A DNA stretch of 64,000 nt from Paenibacillus hemerocallicola (GCF_006265175.1 NZ_VDCQ01000003.1:2059-66058), one strand, 5' to 3'; shown: positions 1 through 8,406, counted from the first letter of the stretch. Translations and numbers: made by a program. The notes: generated by a model from the letters alone, not told the origin.

Positions 1-37
1 TACCGGGCAATAAATCCCGAAAGCGATACGTTGAGAA

Positions 38-66
38 ACTCGGAGCAATGTGCTCCGGGTTTTTCG
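38..66 (+). terminator. Rho-independent terminator of an upstream gene outside the window
   Basis: A 10-bp stem (ACTCGGAGCA at 38-47 with TGCTCCGGGT at 51-60, one G-T pair) has a three-base loop and is followed by a T-run at 60-65. It presumably ends a gene lying left of the window. From 67 to 251 I see AT-rich DNA and no further gene. Confidence 0.75.
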
Positions 67-251
67 TATTTTCTATGGTAATGGCAAGTGCGCCATTAAC
101 GAAACATTGAATTAAAACATTAAAGTGCTATGATAAACTTCTGCAAAATTGAACGGATGATTTCGATGTCATTGTATTCGGACCTTATCACTTGCATTAA
201 TGTTGTAATATTGAGTTAAAGGTTTTCATTTTACAATAGAAGGAGAAAAAA

Positions 252-653
252 ATGAATATTTTATATGAGGTTCCGGATGCCAAAGAGTACATTGCACTGA
301 GAATAGCCGCGGGTATGAACGCTAAGGATGAATCGGTAGCGAAAACGGCTTTGAGCCATTCGATTTTCTCCGTGATTGTAAGGGGCGAGCATTCGGAGCT
401 TATTGGAATGGGACGAATGATTGGCGACGGAGCTTGTTTTTTTCAAATTGTCGATATTGCCGTCAGTCCTTCTCACCGAGATCAAGAGTTGGATAAGGTC
501 ATAATCGGCGAGATCATGGATTACTTGAATCAAAATGCTCCGGAAGGCGCTGATGTTATTTTACTGACAGATGTACCGGCAATCGGTCTGTATCAGAAGT
601 ATGGCTTCGAGTTCACCTATCCAAAATCAATAAGCCTGTGTAAGACGATGTAG
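252..653 (+). CDS. GNAT-family N-acetyltransferase
   Basis: This 133-aa protein has the overall pattern of a small GNAT acetyltransferase: a central GMGRMIGDG strand near residues 52-60, the FQIVDIAVSP strand near 64-73, and the C-terminal LYQKYGFEF segment typical of the family. The start is supported by AAGGAG about 7 bases upstream. The acetyl-CoA loop is unusual. At residues 75-82 it reads HRDQELDK where relatives usually carry a glycine-rich R/Q-x-x-G-x-G/A loop, so cofactor binding may be weakened. The substrate cannot be told. The gene stands alone. The fold assignment is firm and catalytic activity is uncertain. Confidence 0.8.
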   Translation: MNILYEVPDAKEYIALRIAAGMNAKDESVAKTALSHSIFSVIVRGEHSELIGMGRMIGDGACFFQIVDIAVSPSHRDQELDKVIIGEIMDYLNQNAPEGADVILLTDVPAIGLYQKYGFEFTYPKSISLCKTM

Positions 654-689
654 AACCGGATTGGGGTTCCTAGACTCATCCAATACAGA

Positions 690-965
690 TACAGATGTCC
701 GGTTATGGACAGCTTATTGCGAATCGGCGGTTTCCTCTTCAATTAGCGGAGCTGGCGTATGTTATTGACCCGAAAAGCATTGCCGACAGCAAAATAACGG
801 AAAACCATTCCCCTAATACGCTGTTCACTGCCCATTTTCACCCGAGAGAACGAAATAACGGAAGCCTGTGTCGTTATATTCAAGAGTGTAACGAAAATCG
901 AGCCAATAACGGAATCCAGTGCCGCTAATTTCAGGCAACGCCATATTGAATTCGGGGTTGCATTG
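690..965 (-). repeat. Dispersed intergenic repeat, copy 1 (inverted, most diverged)
   Basis: Read on the minus strand, this stretch aligns with two other places in the window (51384-51661 and 61460-61732). Shared blocks include TTCCGTTATTG, then GAATATAACG about 35 bases on, then GGCTTCCGTTATTTCG, and later CCGCTAAT. It carries only short overlapping reading frames and looks non-coding. The motif CCGTTAT/ATAACGG recurs several times inside it, which could make it a structured RNA or a mobile miniature element. The ends are approximate. Between 966 and 1174 I see no gene. Confidence 0.65.
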
Positions 966-1174
966 GGACTTAGCCCAAAAATATTTACTCCTCCAATGAC
1001 GAAGTAACGATCTGGCTGCCACATGTACTTTTTATCATTTGGAGGAAGTCGAAGCATGTACCGGAACGATTGAGGAGGTTGCGGATTAGATTACGGTTTC
1101 TTTGCCTGTAGGCCAGGCGATGCGCAGATCCCTTAAAAAGCTCCTGTGCTTTGACATAATACGTTTGGAGGAGG

Positions 1175-1936
1175 TTGGACATGTACATTATACCCGAAGA
1201 GTCGCCGCTTGCCGTCGCCATAGTCGATGCGATCCGATCCGGCGATGTTCAAGCATTGAAGAAACTGCTGGCCGACAATCAAGGCCTCGCAACGGCGAGA
1301 ATTGCCGGAAAAGAAGAAGACAAGTGCGACAAGGGCGGTATGTCGCGCACGCTTCTGCATGTAGCGACCGATTGGCCCGGCCATTTTTCGAATGGAGCGG
1401 AGACGGTAACCGTTCTGATCGAGGCGGGAGCCGATGTGAACGCCCGTTTTACCGGACCGCATACCGAGACGCCGCTTCATTGGGCTGCAAGCTGCGATGA
1501 CGTCGAAGTGCTCGAGGTATTGCTCGAAGCCGGTGCCGACATCGAGGCAGACGGTGCGGTCATCGCCGGCGGTACGGCATTGGACGATGCGGTGGCTTTC
1601 GGTCAATGGCGTGCCGCGCGAAGTTTGGTCGAGCGAGGCGCGCGCACGAAACTTTGGCACGCCGCGGCGCTCTGACTGTCGGATCGGGTCGAAAGCTACT
1701 TTACCGGCAGCACTGCGCCCACGACAGAAGTGGTTACCGCCGCCTTCTGGCAGGCATGCCACGGGGGACAACAGCGAACCGCCGAATACCTTCTCGATAA
1801 GGGGGCCGACGTCGATTGGATCGGCTACGGAAGTCAGACCGCCCTCGATATCGCACGCCGTAGCAATGCCGATGAACTGGTAGAGTGGTTGCGTGACCGA
1901 GGCGCACGGTCGTCCGATGAGGTGCAGGGCAACTAA
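1175..1936 (+). pseudogene. Ankyrin-repeat protein gene interrupted by an in-frame TGA
   Basis: The reading frame starts at an ATG with GGAGGAGGTTGG upstream and encodes ankyrin repeats such as TVLIEAGADVNARF and TPLHWAASCDDVEVLEVLLE. A TGA at 1673-1675 stops it after 166 codons. The same frame continues without shift to 1936 with more ankyrin sequence, including EYLLDKGADVDWIG and TALDIARRSNADELVEWL. Related proteins usually have glycine here (the context reads AAAL-stop-LSDRVE), so a single GGA to TGA change explains the break. Either a nonsense mutation or a sequencing error is possible. The full product would be about 253 residues. Ankyrin repeats mediate protein contacts, but no partner is evident. 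Confidence 0.8.
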
Positions 1937-1969
1937 CCGGGTACGTCTTGTACGCAGTACCAAGCTTTC

Positions 1970-2004
1970 AAGCAAGCTTCCGGGAGACGGGGGCTTGCTT
2001 TTTT
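1970..2004 (+). terminator. Rho-independent terminator after the ankyrin gene
   Basis: AAGCAAGC at 1970-1977 pairs with GCTTGCTT at 1993-2000, extended by TTCC/GGGG pairing, and is followed by a T-run to 2004. From here to 2141 I see nothing recognisable. Confidence 0.8.
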
Positions 2005-2141
2005 CCGTTAATCGTATTGGATTCTGCATCAAGTGGATGGATCACGATGAGGCGGAGTGGATGGTTACATGGAAGCCGTGAACGGCTAAACTAAATATGA
2101 TCAGGTTAATACAAGTATCCCTACAGAAATTGTATAAATTA

Positions 2142-2169
2142 TTGGTTGTATTTTTAAACAAAGTATATT
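2142..2169 (+). promoter_or_regulatory. Candidate promoter of the ABC transporter operon
   Basis: TTGGTT (2142-2147) and TATATT (2164-2169) are separated by 16 bases in an AT-rich stretch about 75 bases before the first transporter gene. This is a pattern match only. Confidence 0.4.
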
Positions 2170-2179
2170 AAAATAACCA

Positions 2180-2197
2180 TTAGTTAATTCATACTAA
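2180..2197. promoter_or_regulatory. Inverted repeat TTAGT-N8-ACTAA, possible HxlR operator
   Basis: TTAGT and ACTAA form an inverted repeat just downstream of the candidate promoter. The same half-site (ACTAA/TTAGT) recurs in the HxlR/DUF4242 intergenic region at 5385-5419. That recurrence suggests one regulator controls both, which is an inference. Confidence 0.35.
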
Positions 2198-2244
2198 ACA
2201 GCTTGGAAAAGTGCAGTTAATCGTGTCGAAGGGGAGGAACACCG

Positions 2245-3033
2245 TTGGTGCAATCGGAAGCGGTACAGGTTCTGAATGTCAGCAAAAGCTTCTCGCAGGG
2301 CAAGGAGAAGCCGGAACAGGTGCTGCGAAACATTTCGTTCCATGTAAAGAAAGGCGAGATCGTGACACTGCTCGGACAGAGCGGCTGCGGGAAAAGTACG
2401 CTGCTCAACATCATTGGCCGCTTTGAAAGGGAAGATAGCGGAACGGTGCTATTCGGCGGAAAAACCGTGGACCGACCGAACCGGAGCTGCATTATGATGT
2501 TTCAAAACTATGGACTGCTGCCCTGGCGCTCGGTGCTCGGAAATGTGGAGCTGGGCCTTGAAGAACAAGGCTTGAATGCGAAGACGCGAAGAACGCGGGC
2601 GCTCGACTACTTGCGCCTCGTCGGATTGGAGGATAAGGCCGATTCCTTTCCCCTTCAACTATCCGGAGGCATGCAGCAGCGCGTCGCGCTTGCCCGAGCG
2701 CTAGCTATCGAGCCGGAGCTGATCTTGATGGATGAGCCGTTCGCCGCGCTCGATACGTTTACGCGCTACCATTTGCAAAACGAATTGCTGCGCATCCAGA
2801 AGCAATCCAGGACAACGATTATCCTTGTCACCCACGACATTGACGAGGCGGTTTACTTATCCGACCGGATCTTGATCTTAAGCTCGAACCCCGGCACGAT
2901 CCATAAAGAAATCGGCGTACATACGACCAAGCCGAGAGATCGCGGACACGGGGATTTCCAGCATTTCCGCAAGCAGATTCTCGAGCAGTTCCATTTCAAC
3001 GGAGCCATATCCGCTGCGGAATTCAGTATTTGA
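2245..3033 (+). CDS. ABC transporter ATP-binding protein, SsuB/TauB type
   Basis: This is the ATPase of a nitrate/sulfonate/taurine-type importer. Visible motifs are Walker A GQSGCGKST (residues 44-52), the Q-loop glutamine near 87, the signature LSGGM (139-143), Walker B LILMDEP (159-165), and the H-loop in TIILVTHDIDEA. The length of 262 aa is normal for the family. Translation begins at TTG 2245 or GTG 2248, both 7-10 bases after GGGGAGG. The next two genes encode the binding protein and permease and follow closely, so the three form one operon. The substrate is unknown. The linked acyl-CoA dehydrogenase-like gene suggests an organosulfur or aromatic compound, which is only an inference. 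Confidence 0.93.
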   Translation: MVQSEAVQVLNVSKSFSQGKEKPEQVLRNISFHVKKGEIVTLLGQSGCGKSTLLNIIGRFEREDSGTVLFGGKTVDRPNRSCIMMFQNYGLLPWRSVLGNVELGLEEQGLNAKTRRTRALDYLRLVGLEDKADSFPLQLSGGMQQRVALARALAIEPELILMDEPFAALDTFTRYHLQNELLRIQKQSRTTIILVTHDIDEAVYLSDRILILSSNPGTIHKEIGVHTTKPRDRGHGDFQHFRKQILEQFHFNGAISAAEFSI

Positions 3034-3045
3034 GGAGGAACCGAA

Positions 3046-4038
3046 ATGAGGTTTAACATGCGAAAAATCACCTTATCTGTATCCATCGTATCGTTGCTGA
3101 CGCTAATTACGATTTTGACGGCATGCGGTCAAAGTAAAGAAACGGTGCAATCGAACGGCAATGAACAGAAACGAGTTATCAAGATCGGATATTTGCCGAT
3201 CACGCACGCTGCTCCGTTATACATAGAAGAAGAGCTCGGGAAAGGAAAGTTTACCCATTTCGAATTGCAATTGGTCAAATTCGGTTCTTGGCCGGATTTG
3301 ATGGATGCGCTGAATACCGGTAATATCGACGGGGCATCCGTCCTGATCGAGCTGGCCATGAGGGCCAAAGAGCAAGGAATCGATTTGAAGGCGGTCGCTC
3401 TGGGGCACAAAGACGGCAATGTAGTCGTGACGACCAACGATATCGAGAAAGTGAGCGATTTGAAGGGGAAAAACTTCGCCATCCCGCACAAGTTTTCCAC
3501 GCATAACGTGCTGCTTTATTTAATGATGAAGCAAAATGGAATGAATTACGACGATGTGAATGTGGTCGAGCTGCCGCCTGCCGAGATGCCGGCCGCTTTA
3601 TCGGAGAAAAGAATCGCCGGTTACGTCGTTGCCGAGCCTTTCGGGGCTAGATCGGTCGCCATCAAAAAGGGAAAGGTGCTGTTTCAATCCGAGCAGCTGT
3701 GGAACGACTCGGTCGATTGCGGACTCGTCCTGCGAAGCGATCTGATCCGTAAAGACCGGGAAGCCGTCAAGGAATTCGTGACGAAGTATGTGGAAGCGGG
3801 AGCGAAGGCGGAGCTCAAGGATGAGCAGGCCAAAAAAATATTGTCAAAGTATATGAACGTGGAGGATCAGGTGCTCGACTTGTCGCTGCAATGGATCAAG
3901 TATGACGAGCTGAAGCTGGACAAAGGTTCGTATGAGGAGCTGCGGAATTATATGACGGAGATGGGTTTGTCCAAAAATCCGCCGAGCTTTGAAGAGTTTG
4001 TCGACAATTCCTTTATCGAGGAAGCTTTGAAAAGATGA
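3046..4038 (+). CDS. ABC transporter substrate-binding lipoprotein, SsuA/NMT1-like
   Basis: This is the extracellular binding protein of the same importer. It has a lipoprotein signal peptide ending in the lipobox LTAC (Cys 27) and a mature domain of the SsuA/TauA/NMT1 class, with the typical IKIGYLPITHAAPLYI opening and the GSWPDLMDALNTGNIDGA segment. The start at 3046 follows GAGGAGG; a second ATG at 3058 would also keep the signal peptide. The gene sits 12 bases after the ATPase gene and overlaps the permease start by four bases (ATGA). The ligand cannot be deduced from sequence. Confidence 0.92.
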   Translation: MRFNMRKITLSVSIVSLLTLITILTACGQSKETVQSNGNEQKRVIKIGYLPITHAAPLYIEEELGKGKFTHFELQLVKFGSWPDLMDALNTGNIDGASVLIELAMRAKEQGIDLKAVALGHKDGNVVVTTNDIEKVSDLKGKNFAIPHKFSTHNVLLYLMMKQNGMNYDDVNVVELPPAEMPAALSEKRIAGYVVAEPFGARSVAIKKGKVLFQSEQLWNDSVDCGLVLRSDLIRKDREAVKEFVTKYVEAGAKAELKDEQAKKILSKYMNVEDQVLDLSLQWIKYDELKLDKGSYEELRNYMTEMGLSKNPPSFEEFVDNSFIEEALKR

Positions 4039-4805
4039 CGAAACGACTGACGAAAACATCCAACATATTGATAGCCTTCATTCTGCTAGTCGCGGCATGG
4101 CAAGCCGCTGTGCTGATCGGACAATTCGAGGAATCCTTATTTCCGCCTCCGCTGCAAGTATGGAAGGGCATCGTATCCCTTGTGCGGGACGGCACGTTAT
4201 TCATCCACCTGCAAGTAAGCCTATTCCGTTTTGCAGTCGGATATAGTACCGCGGTTATTTCAGCCGTGGCGCTAGGTCTTGCTCTAGGACTACTGCAACG
4301 GCTATGGGCGTATATCGATCCGATCATACAAGTGCTTCGTCCGGTATCTCCCATTGCGTGGTCGCCCTTTATCGTATTATGGTTCGGGATCGGCGACGCG
4401 CCGGCCATTGTCATTATTTTTTTGGCGGCCTTTTTCCCCGTGCTGCTATCGACGGTGGCGGCCGTGCGGAAGGTGGAGCCGATCTATATCAAAATCGCCC
4501 ACAATGTAGAGATGACGCGCGGCAGCCTCATTGCCAAAATTATATTTCCGGCATCATTCCCGTACATTGCCAACGGGTTGCATATCGCCATCGGAACGTC
4601 ATGGATTTTTCTCGTTTCCGGCGAGATGGTCGGGGCGCAGTCCGGATTGGGCTATTTAATCGTCGATGCCCGAAACTATTTGCGTCTGGATCTCGTGTTC
4701 GCCGGTATCATCTTAATCGGAATTTGCGGCCTTCTGCTGGATAAAGCCGTCGGACTGCTGGAAAGAGGTATCGAGCGGCAGTGGGGAATTGCGCCGAAGG
4801 AGTAA
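4035..4805 (+). CDS. ABC transporter permease, SsuC/TauC type
   Basis: This 256-aa membrane protein is the permease partner. It has about six hydrophobic helices, and the segment AHNVEMTRGSLIAKIIFPAS (near residues 156-175) matches the EAA loop that docks onto the ATPase. The start codon overlaps the stop of the binding-protein gene, which implies translational coupling. A G+C-rich imperfect hairpin without a clear T-run lies at about 4818-4850, between this gene and the convergent HxlR gene, and might help end transcription in both directions. Confidence 0.92.
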   Translation: MTKRLTKTSNILIAFILLVAAWQAAVLIGQFEESLFPPPLQVWKGIVSLVRDGTLFIHLQVSLFRFAVGYSTAVISAVALGLALGLLQRLWAYIDPIIQVLRPVSPIAWSPFIVLWFGIGDAPAIVIIFLAAFFPVLLSTVAAVRKVEPIYIKIAHNVEMTRGSLIAKIIFPASFPYIANGLHIAIGTSWIFLVSGEMVGAQSGLGYLIVDARNYLRLDLVFAGIILIGICGLLLDKAVGLLERGIERQWGIAPKE

Positions 4806-4863
4806 GCGGCACATGACAGGCAAGGAAACGGAAGCCGTCCGTCCTTGCCCGTATGGGTACGCG

Positions 4864-5316
4864 TCATGATTGTTGAAGCTGCAGATCGGAGGAAGCAAGC
4901 TCGGTTACTTTCAAATCCGTTACATTTTGTTCGCAGTGCGGACAGTAATAGGCGATTTGGACCTCGTGCCCGCAAGAGGCGTGTATCAGCTTCTTATAGC
5001 ATTTCTGCAGGTGCTCCCGGCCCCATAGTACGAGCGAGTGGAACACGTTCTCCAAAGCTTTGCCGCTCTCCGTCGCGGTATAGCTGTAGCGCGGAGGGTG
5101 CTCGGAGTACAGCCGCGATTCGATCAATCCGGCCTCCTCCAAATATTTCAATCGCTCGGATAGAAGGCGGGAAGAAATTCCTTCCAACGATTTCTTGATT
5201 TCATTAAAGGTGGTGTGCCCTATCAGCACTTCGTGAATGATGAGCAGCGTCCAGCGGTCCCCGATAATGTTCAACGTTTGGGCGATATTGCAGGGCAAAT
5301 CGTATCTGTCTTTCAT
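4864..5316 (-). CDS. HxlR-family transcriptional regulator with a C-terminal Cys-rich tail
   Basis: The winged-helix core of HxlR/YodB regulators is clear: a cysteine near the N-terminus (Cys 9 in DLPCNIAQTL), IGDRWTLLIIHEVL, ISSRLLSERLKYLEEAGLI and the wing YSYTATESGKAL. In several relatives the N-terminal cysteine senses oxidants or electrophiles. I place the start at 5316 because GGAGGTAAC lies 8 bases upstream; a longer TTG start at 5331 would overlap that site. About 35 extra residues at the C-terminus hold the pattern CGH...YYCPHCEQ, which resembles half of a zinc ribbon and is unusual for the family. The gene diverges from the DUF4242 gene and shares its control region. Confidence 0.88.
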   Translation of the reverse strand: MKDRYDLPCNIAQTLNIIGDRWTLLIIHEVLIGHTTFNEIKKSLEGISSRLLSERLKYLEEAGLIESRLYSEHPPRYSYTATESGKALENVFHSLVLWGREHLQKCYKKLIHASCGHEVQIAYYCPHCEQNVTDLKVTELASSDLQLQQS

Positions 5317-5397
5317 GAATGTTACCTCCAAAAAACAACGTTGCTCTTATCATACCATATCTCGCCAAGGATCAAGTTGATTTTTTCTACTAAGTAA

Positions 5398-5419
5398 ACT
5401 AATATTACTAAAGATTAGT
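5398..5419. promoter_or_regulatory. Inverted repeat ACTAAT-N10-ATTAGT, candidate HxlR operator
   Basis: ACTAAT (5398-5403) and ATTAGT (5414-5419) form a symmetrical site in the divergent intergenic region between the HxlR gene and the DUF4242 gene, about 24 bases before the ribosome binding site of the latter. Extra ACTAA half-sites lie just to the left (5388-5392). The spacing and position suit a dimeric winged-helix repressor. Confidence 0.5.
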
Positions 5420-5456
5420 GAGTTTTAAAAATATACTTACTTGGAGGAGAATGAAC

Positions 5457-5990
5457 ATGGCGTTGTATTTGGTAGAGTCCGCATTGAATGGTGCAGTGAA
5501 GGATCAAGAGGGGCTGAAGAGCAAGCTGGAAAGTCTTCAACGGGAGCTGGCGTCCCACCCCGTTGCCGTTATCGAGGTTCAAGTGTCGAAAGATTTCGGC
5601 AGAGCGTTTTTTATATTCGAAACGGACGAAAGGGAGCTTGTGCACGAAACGTTGCGGAATGCCGGAATACCGGTTATCTTGAGCAAACCCGTGCGGCTTG
5701 TAGGCCAAGATTTAGATGCGGTGAAACGGCAGTCCGATGCGGTTAATTATGTTGTGGAGTGGAATCTGCCCGAGCATTTGACGATGGATCAATACCTGGA
5801 GCGCAAAAGAACCAATTCGGCCCATTATGCGGAGGTGCCGGAGGTTCAGTTCTCCAGAACGTACGTATGCGAGGATATGACCAAATGCTTGTGCTTCTAT
5901 GACGCTCCGGGCGAAGCGGCTGTCAAGAAAGCCCGGGATGCCGTAAAAGCGCCTATCGATTCGATAACGGAAATCATTCCGGGAAAATAA
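5457..5990 (+). CDS. Tandem DUF4242-like (SCO4226/nickel-binding-like) protein
   Basis: This 177-aa protein appears to be two ferredoxin-like halves. The C-terminal half (from about residue 97) has the DUF4242 look: MDQYLERKRTNSAHYAEV followed by VQFSRTYVCEDMTKCLCFYDAP and then an ARDAVKAPIDSITEI helix and strand. The N-terminal half is a weaker copy starting MALYLVESAL. I choose ATG 5457, 7 bases after GGAGGAG; ATG 5451 would sit too close. Some family members bind nickel, but the function is not established. It is followed within 31 bases by an acyl-CoA dehydrogenase-like gene, so the two probably form an operon under the HxlR regulator. Confidence 0.7.
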   Translation: MALYLVESALNGAVKDQEGLKSKLESLQRELASHPVAVIEVQVSKDFGRAFFIFETDERELVHETLRNAGIPVILSKPVRLVGQDLDAVKRQSDAVNYVVEWNLPEHLTMDQYLERKRTNSAHYAEVPEVQFSRTYVCEDMTKCLCFYDAPGEAAVKKARDAVKAPIDSITEIIPGK

Positions 5991-6020
5991 GCGCAGTTAC
6001 AGATCAGGGGTTGAAACGAA

Positions 6021-7109
6021 ATGAATAGAAGCGAGTCTGGCCACGGCAATCTCCTGAATGAAATCATTCATCGTACTTTAAAGCCAAGGATTAAAAAGAT
6101 CGACGCGGCAGGATATTATCCGTCGGAGTATTTGAAGGAGCTCGGACGGGCGGGCCTGCTCCCGTCGCAGCGCGATACCGCGGCGGACATTATGTCCGGA
6201 GGCGTGCGTCTGGTGGAAGAAACGGCGAGAGCCTGCATGACCACCGCCTTCAATCTATGGTGCCATCTGGCTGCGACCACCTATTTGAGAGAGAGCGGCA
6301 ACCCTTACTTGGTGCAAAATGTGCTGCCTCTGCTCGAAAACGGGGAAATGCTGGGCGGCACCGGGCTGTCCAATCCGATGAAGTATTACTCCGGACTGGA
6401 AAGTCTTTGCTTGCGGGCCGAAAAGGTCAGCAACGGGTACATCGTGACGGGCACGCTGCCAAGCGTGTCCAATCTGGGACCCGATCATGGATTCGGCATT
6501 ATCGCATCCTTGGACGAGAACCGGCGGGTTATGGCGTTTGTCCCATGCTCCGCAGAAGGGCTAACATTGAGAGAAAAGTCCAGCTTTCTCGGCTTAAACG
6601 GGAGTGCGACATATGTCTGCGAATTCAACGGTGTGTTTGTTCCGGACGAATGGATGATATCGGAGCAGGCTGATGCGTTTGTGGCCAAGATTCGTTCCGT
6701 ATTTTTACTGTTTCAGATCCCGCTGGGGCTTGGCGTAACAGACGCTGCGATCCGCTGCATGTACAAATCGAGGGGGAGACAGGACGGATGCAGCCGGTAT
6801 ATCCCGGACCAGCCCGAGACGCTGGAACGGGATCTGCAGCCGTTGAGGGAGAGAGCCTATCGGTTGGCTTCGTCCAAGGAAGCTCCTCCCGAATGGAACG
6901 ATGCGGTGAATTTGCGATTGGAAGTAACTTATTTAACGTTGCGAGCCGTCCAAGCCGATATGCTTCATTGCGGAGGTCCCGCCTACTTGCAGCAAAGCGA
7001 CCCGTCCCGCAGGCTGAGAGAAGCTTACTTCCTGGCCAATCTGACGCCGACGATCAAGCATTTGGAGAAAATGCGCAGCATCCAGGCTCGCGGCGGGCGA
7101 GGTTGCTAA
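6021..7109 (+). CDS. Acyl-CoA dehydrogenase-family flavoprotein
   Basis: This 362-aa protein follows the acyl-CoA dehydrogenase plan: an N-terminal helical domain, a middle beta domain with the segment GGTGLSNPMKYYSG and later VSNGYIVTGTLPSVSNLGP, and a C-terminal helical domain ending near IKHLEKMRSIQARGG. It belongs with the atypical members (FMN/FAD monooxygenase or desulfurisation types) rather than fatty-acid oxidation enzymes, because it stands beside an SsuABC-type importer and no thiolase or enoyl-CoA hydratase is nearby. That assignment is an inference from context. A GGGG-containing ribosome binding site lies about 9 bases before the ATG. Confidence 0.8.
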   Translation: MNRSESGHGNLLNEIIHRTLKPRIKKIDAAGYYPSEYLKELGRAGLLPSQRDTAADIMSGGVRLVEETARACMTTAFNLWCHLAATTYLRESGNPYLVQNVLPLLENGEMLGGTGLSNPMKYYSGLESLCLRAEKVSNGYIVTGTLPSVSNLGPDHGFGIIASLDENRRVMAFVPCSAEGLTLREKSSFLGLNGSATYVCEFNGVFVPDEWMISEQADAFVAKIRSVFLLFQIPLGLGVTDAAIRCMYKSRGRQDGCSRYIPDQPETLERDLQPLRERAYRLASSKEAPPEWNDAVNLRLEVTYLTLRAVQADMLHCGGPAYLQQSDPSRRLREAYFLANLTPTIKHLEKMRSIQARGGRGC

Positions 7110-7213
7110 CCTTCTCATTCATCTCGATAAGTGGAAATTAGAGGAATACGCATCGTGCGGCTCGAATATAAACCACAACCAACGGCTTTATATTCCGGAA
7201 AGGGAGTGCACCG

Positions 7214-7870
7214 ATGAGTCAATCCGCCTATCGGATGGAGAAGGAAATCAGGAAGAACGTGCAATTAAACTATTTGCTGCACTTGCCGGAACAATACGGG
7301 AAACAAGCGGGAGTGAAATGGCCACTGATCGTATTTCTTCACGGATCGGGCGAGCGTGGCGACGACATCGAGAAAGTGAAAATTCACGGTATCCCCAAAA
7401 TCGCGGAGAGGGACCCAAGCTTTCCGTTTATTGCCTTATCTCCCCAATGCCCCAAAGATTCTTACTGGAATATCGAGCAGGATGGAGTTATGGCGCTGTT
7501 GGACGAGATTGTGACCGGCTATAACGTAGACACGAGCAGGATCTATCTGTCCGGGCTCAGTATGGGCGGATACGGCACCTGGAAGCTGGCTTGCGATTAT
7601 CCCGACAGGTTTGCGGCCATTGCGCCGATTTGCGGAGGGGGAGACCCTTACCGGGCGAAAGCTTTAAAACATACTCCCGTATGGGCGTTTCACGGTGCCA
7701 AGGATAGTGTCGTGTCGATTGGCGAATCGGAACAAATGGTCGAGCGGCTAAAGGCTGGCGGGGGAAATGTAAGATTTACGGTCTATCCCGATGCCGACCA
7801 CAATTCGTGGACGGAAACGTACGATAATCCGGAGCTGTATGAATGGATGCTCCGCCATTCGCGGACTTGA
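7214..7870 (+). CDS. Alpha/beta-hydrolase, esterase/PHB-depolymerase-like
   Basis: The 218-aa protein has the elements of a serine hydrolase: an oxyanion-hole region LIVFLHGSGERGDD, the nucleophile elbow GLSMGGYGTW, an acid residue in HGAKDSVV, and a catalytic histidine in DADHNSW. It has no signal peptide and is therefore cytoplasmic. Length and motifs fit the dienelactone-hydrolase/phospholipase-carboxylesterase group. AGGGAG precedes the ATG. It is a single gene closed by its own terminator, and the substrate is unknown. Confidence 0.88.
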   Translation: MSQSAYRMEKEIRKNVQLNYLLHLPEQYGKQAGVKWPLIVFLHGSGERGDDIEKVKIHGIPKIAERDPSFPFIALSPQCPKDSYWNIEQDGVMALLDEIVTGYNVDTSRIYLSGLSMGGYGTWKLACDYPDRFAAIAPICGGGDPYRAKALKHTPVWAFHGAKDSVVSIGESEQMVERLKAGGGNVRFTVYPDADHNSWTETYDNPELYEWMLRHSRT

Positions 7871-7885
7871 AATAAGGGGGGAGAA

Positions 7886-7909
7886 AGTCGCGCAACCGCG
7901 GCTTTTTTC
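7886..7909 (+). terminator. Rho-independent terminator after the esterase gene
   Basis: AGTCGCG (7886-7892) pairs with CGCGGCT (7897-7903) around a CAAC loop and is followed by TTTTTT. Confidence 0.75.
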
Positions 7910-7941
7910 GCGTTCCGGTGACCTTTCCAATCGATCTGTGC

Positions 7942-8406
7942 TCAGTTTTGAACTCTTGCTATTCCCAGCGCCAGGTGATGCCAGAGTATACTTTCGGCAA
8001 GATCGGCTTGCTGGTCTTCGCATTCCACGATCAAGATCACTTGCGAATTTTTCCCGCGTAAAAGCCGCTGGCGCTTTTTGATCACTTTGTAAACAAATAA
8101 ATCAATCAGAAATCCCGATAAAAATCCTCCGCCGGCTCCGATAAGTCCCCAATAAATCGGACCCCATTTCAAAGAAAAGCCGACGCTTGCTCCAATGACG
8201 GATAGTGCGGTCCCCAGCGCCGCTCCCGTGCTGATAAGCGATACTCCATCTGAATTATGAGTGGAGTCGAATATTCTTCGTTCCACTTTGCGGTTCGTGA
8301 GGGGGACGGCAAAAATTCGTTCTTTTTTCACCCCTGCTTTTTCCAATTCCATTATCGCCAATTCCAAATAATTGGAATGTTCAAAGGTGGAAAAAACTTG
8401 TATCAA
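7942..8406 (-). CDS. Conserved membrane protein of unknown function
   Basis: This 154-aa protein starts with a ferredoxin-like soluble section (IQVFSTFEHSNYLELAIMEL, an opening shared with general-stress/DUF1269-type proteins) and then has two hydrophobic glycine-rich helices, ALGTALSVIGASVGFSL and GLIGAGGGFLSGFLIDLFV. The C-terminus returns to a soluble strand-helix pattern (SQVILIVECEDQQADLAESI). The start overlaps the stop of the upstream membrane protein by four bases, so the two are translated together. I do not recognise a function. Confidence 0.75.
   Translation of the reverse strand: MIQVFSTFEHSNYLELAIMELEKAGVKKERIFAVPLTNRKVERRIFDSTHNSDGVSLISTGAALGTALSVIGASVGFSLKWGPIYWGLIGAGGGFLSGFLIDLFVYKVIKKRQRLLRGKNSQVILIVECEDQQADLAESILWHHLALGIARVQN

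Noticed and set aside
4818-4850. Hairpin between the permease and HxlR genes as a terminator
   Set aside because: The stem has a bulge and there is no T-run on either strand, so it is mentioned only as a possibility.
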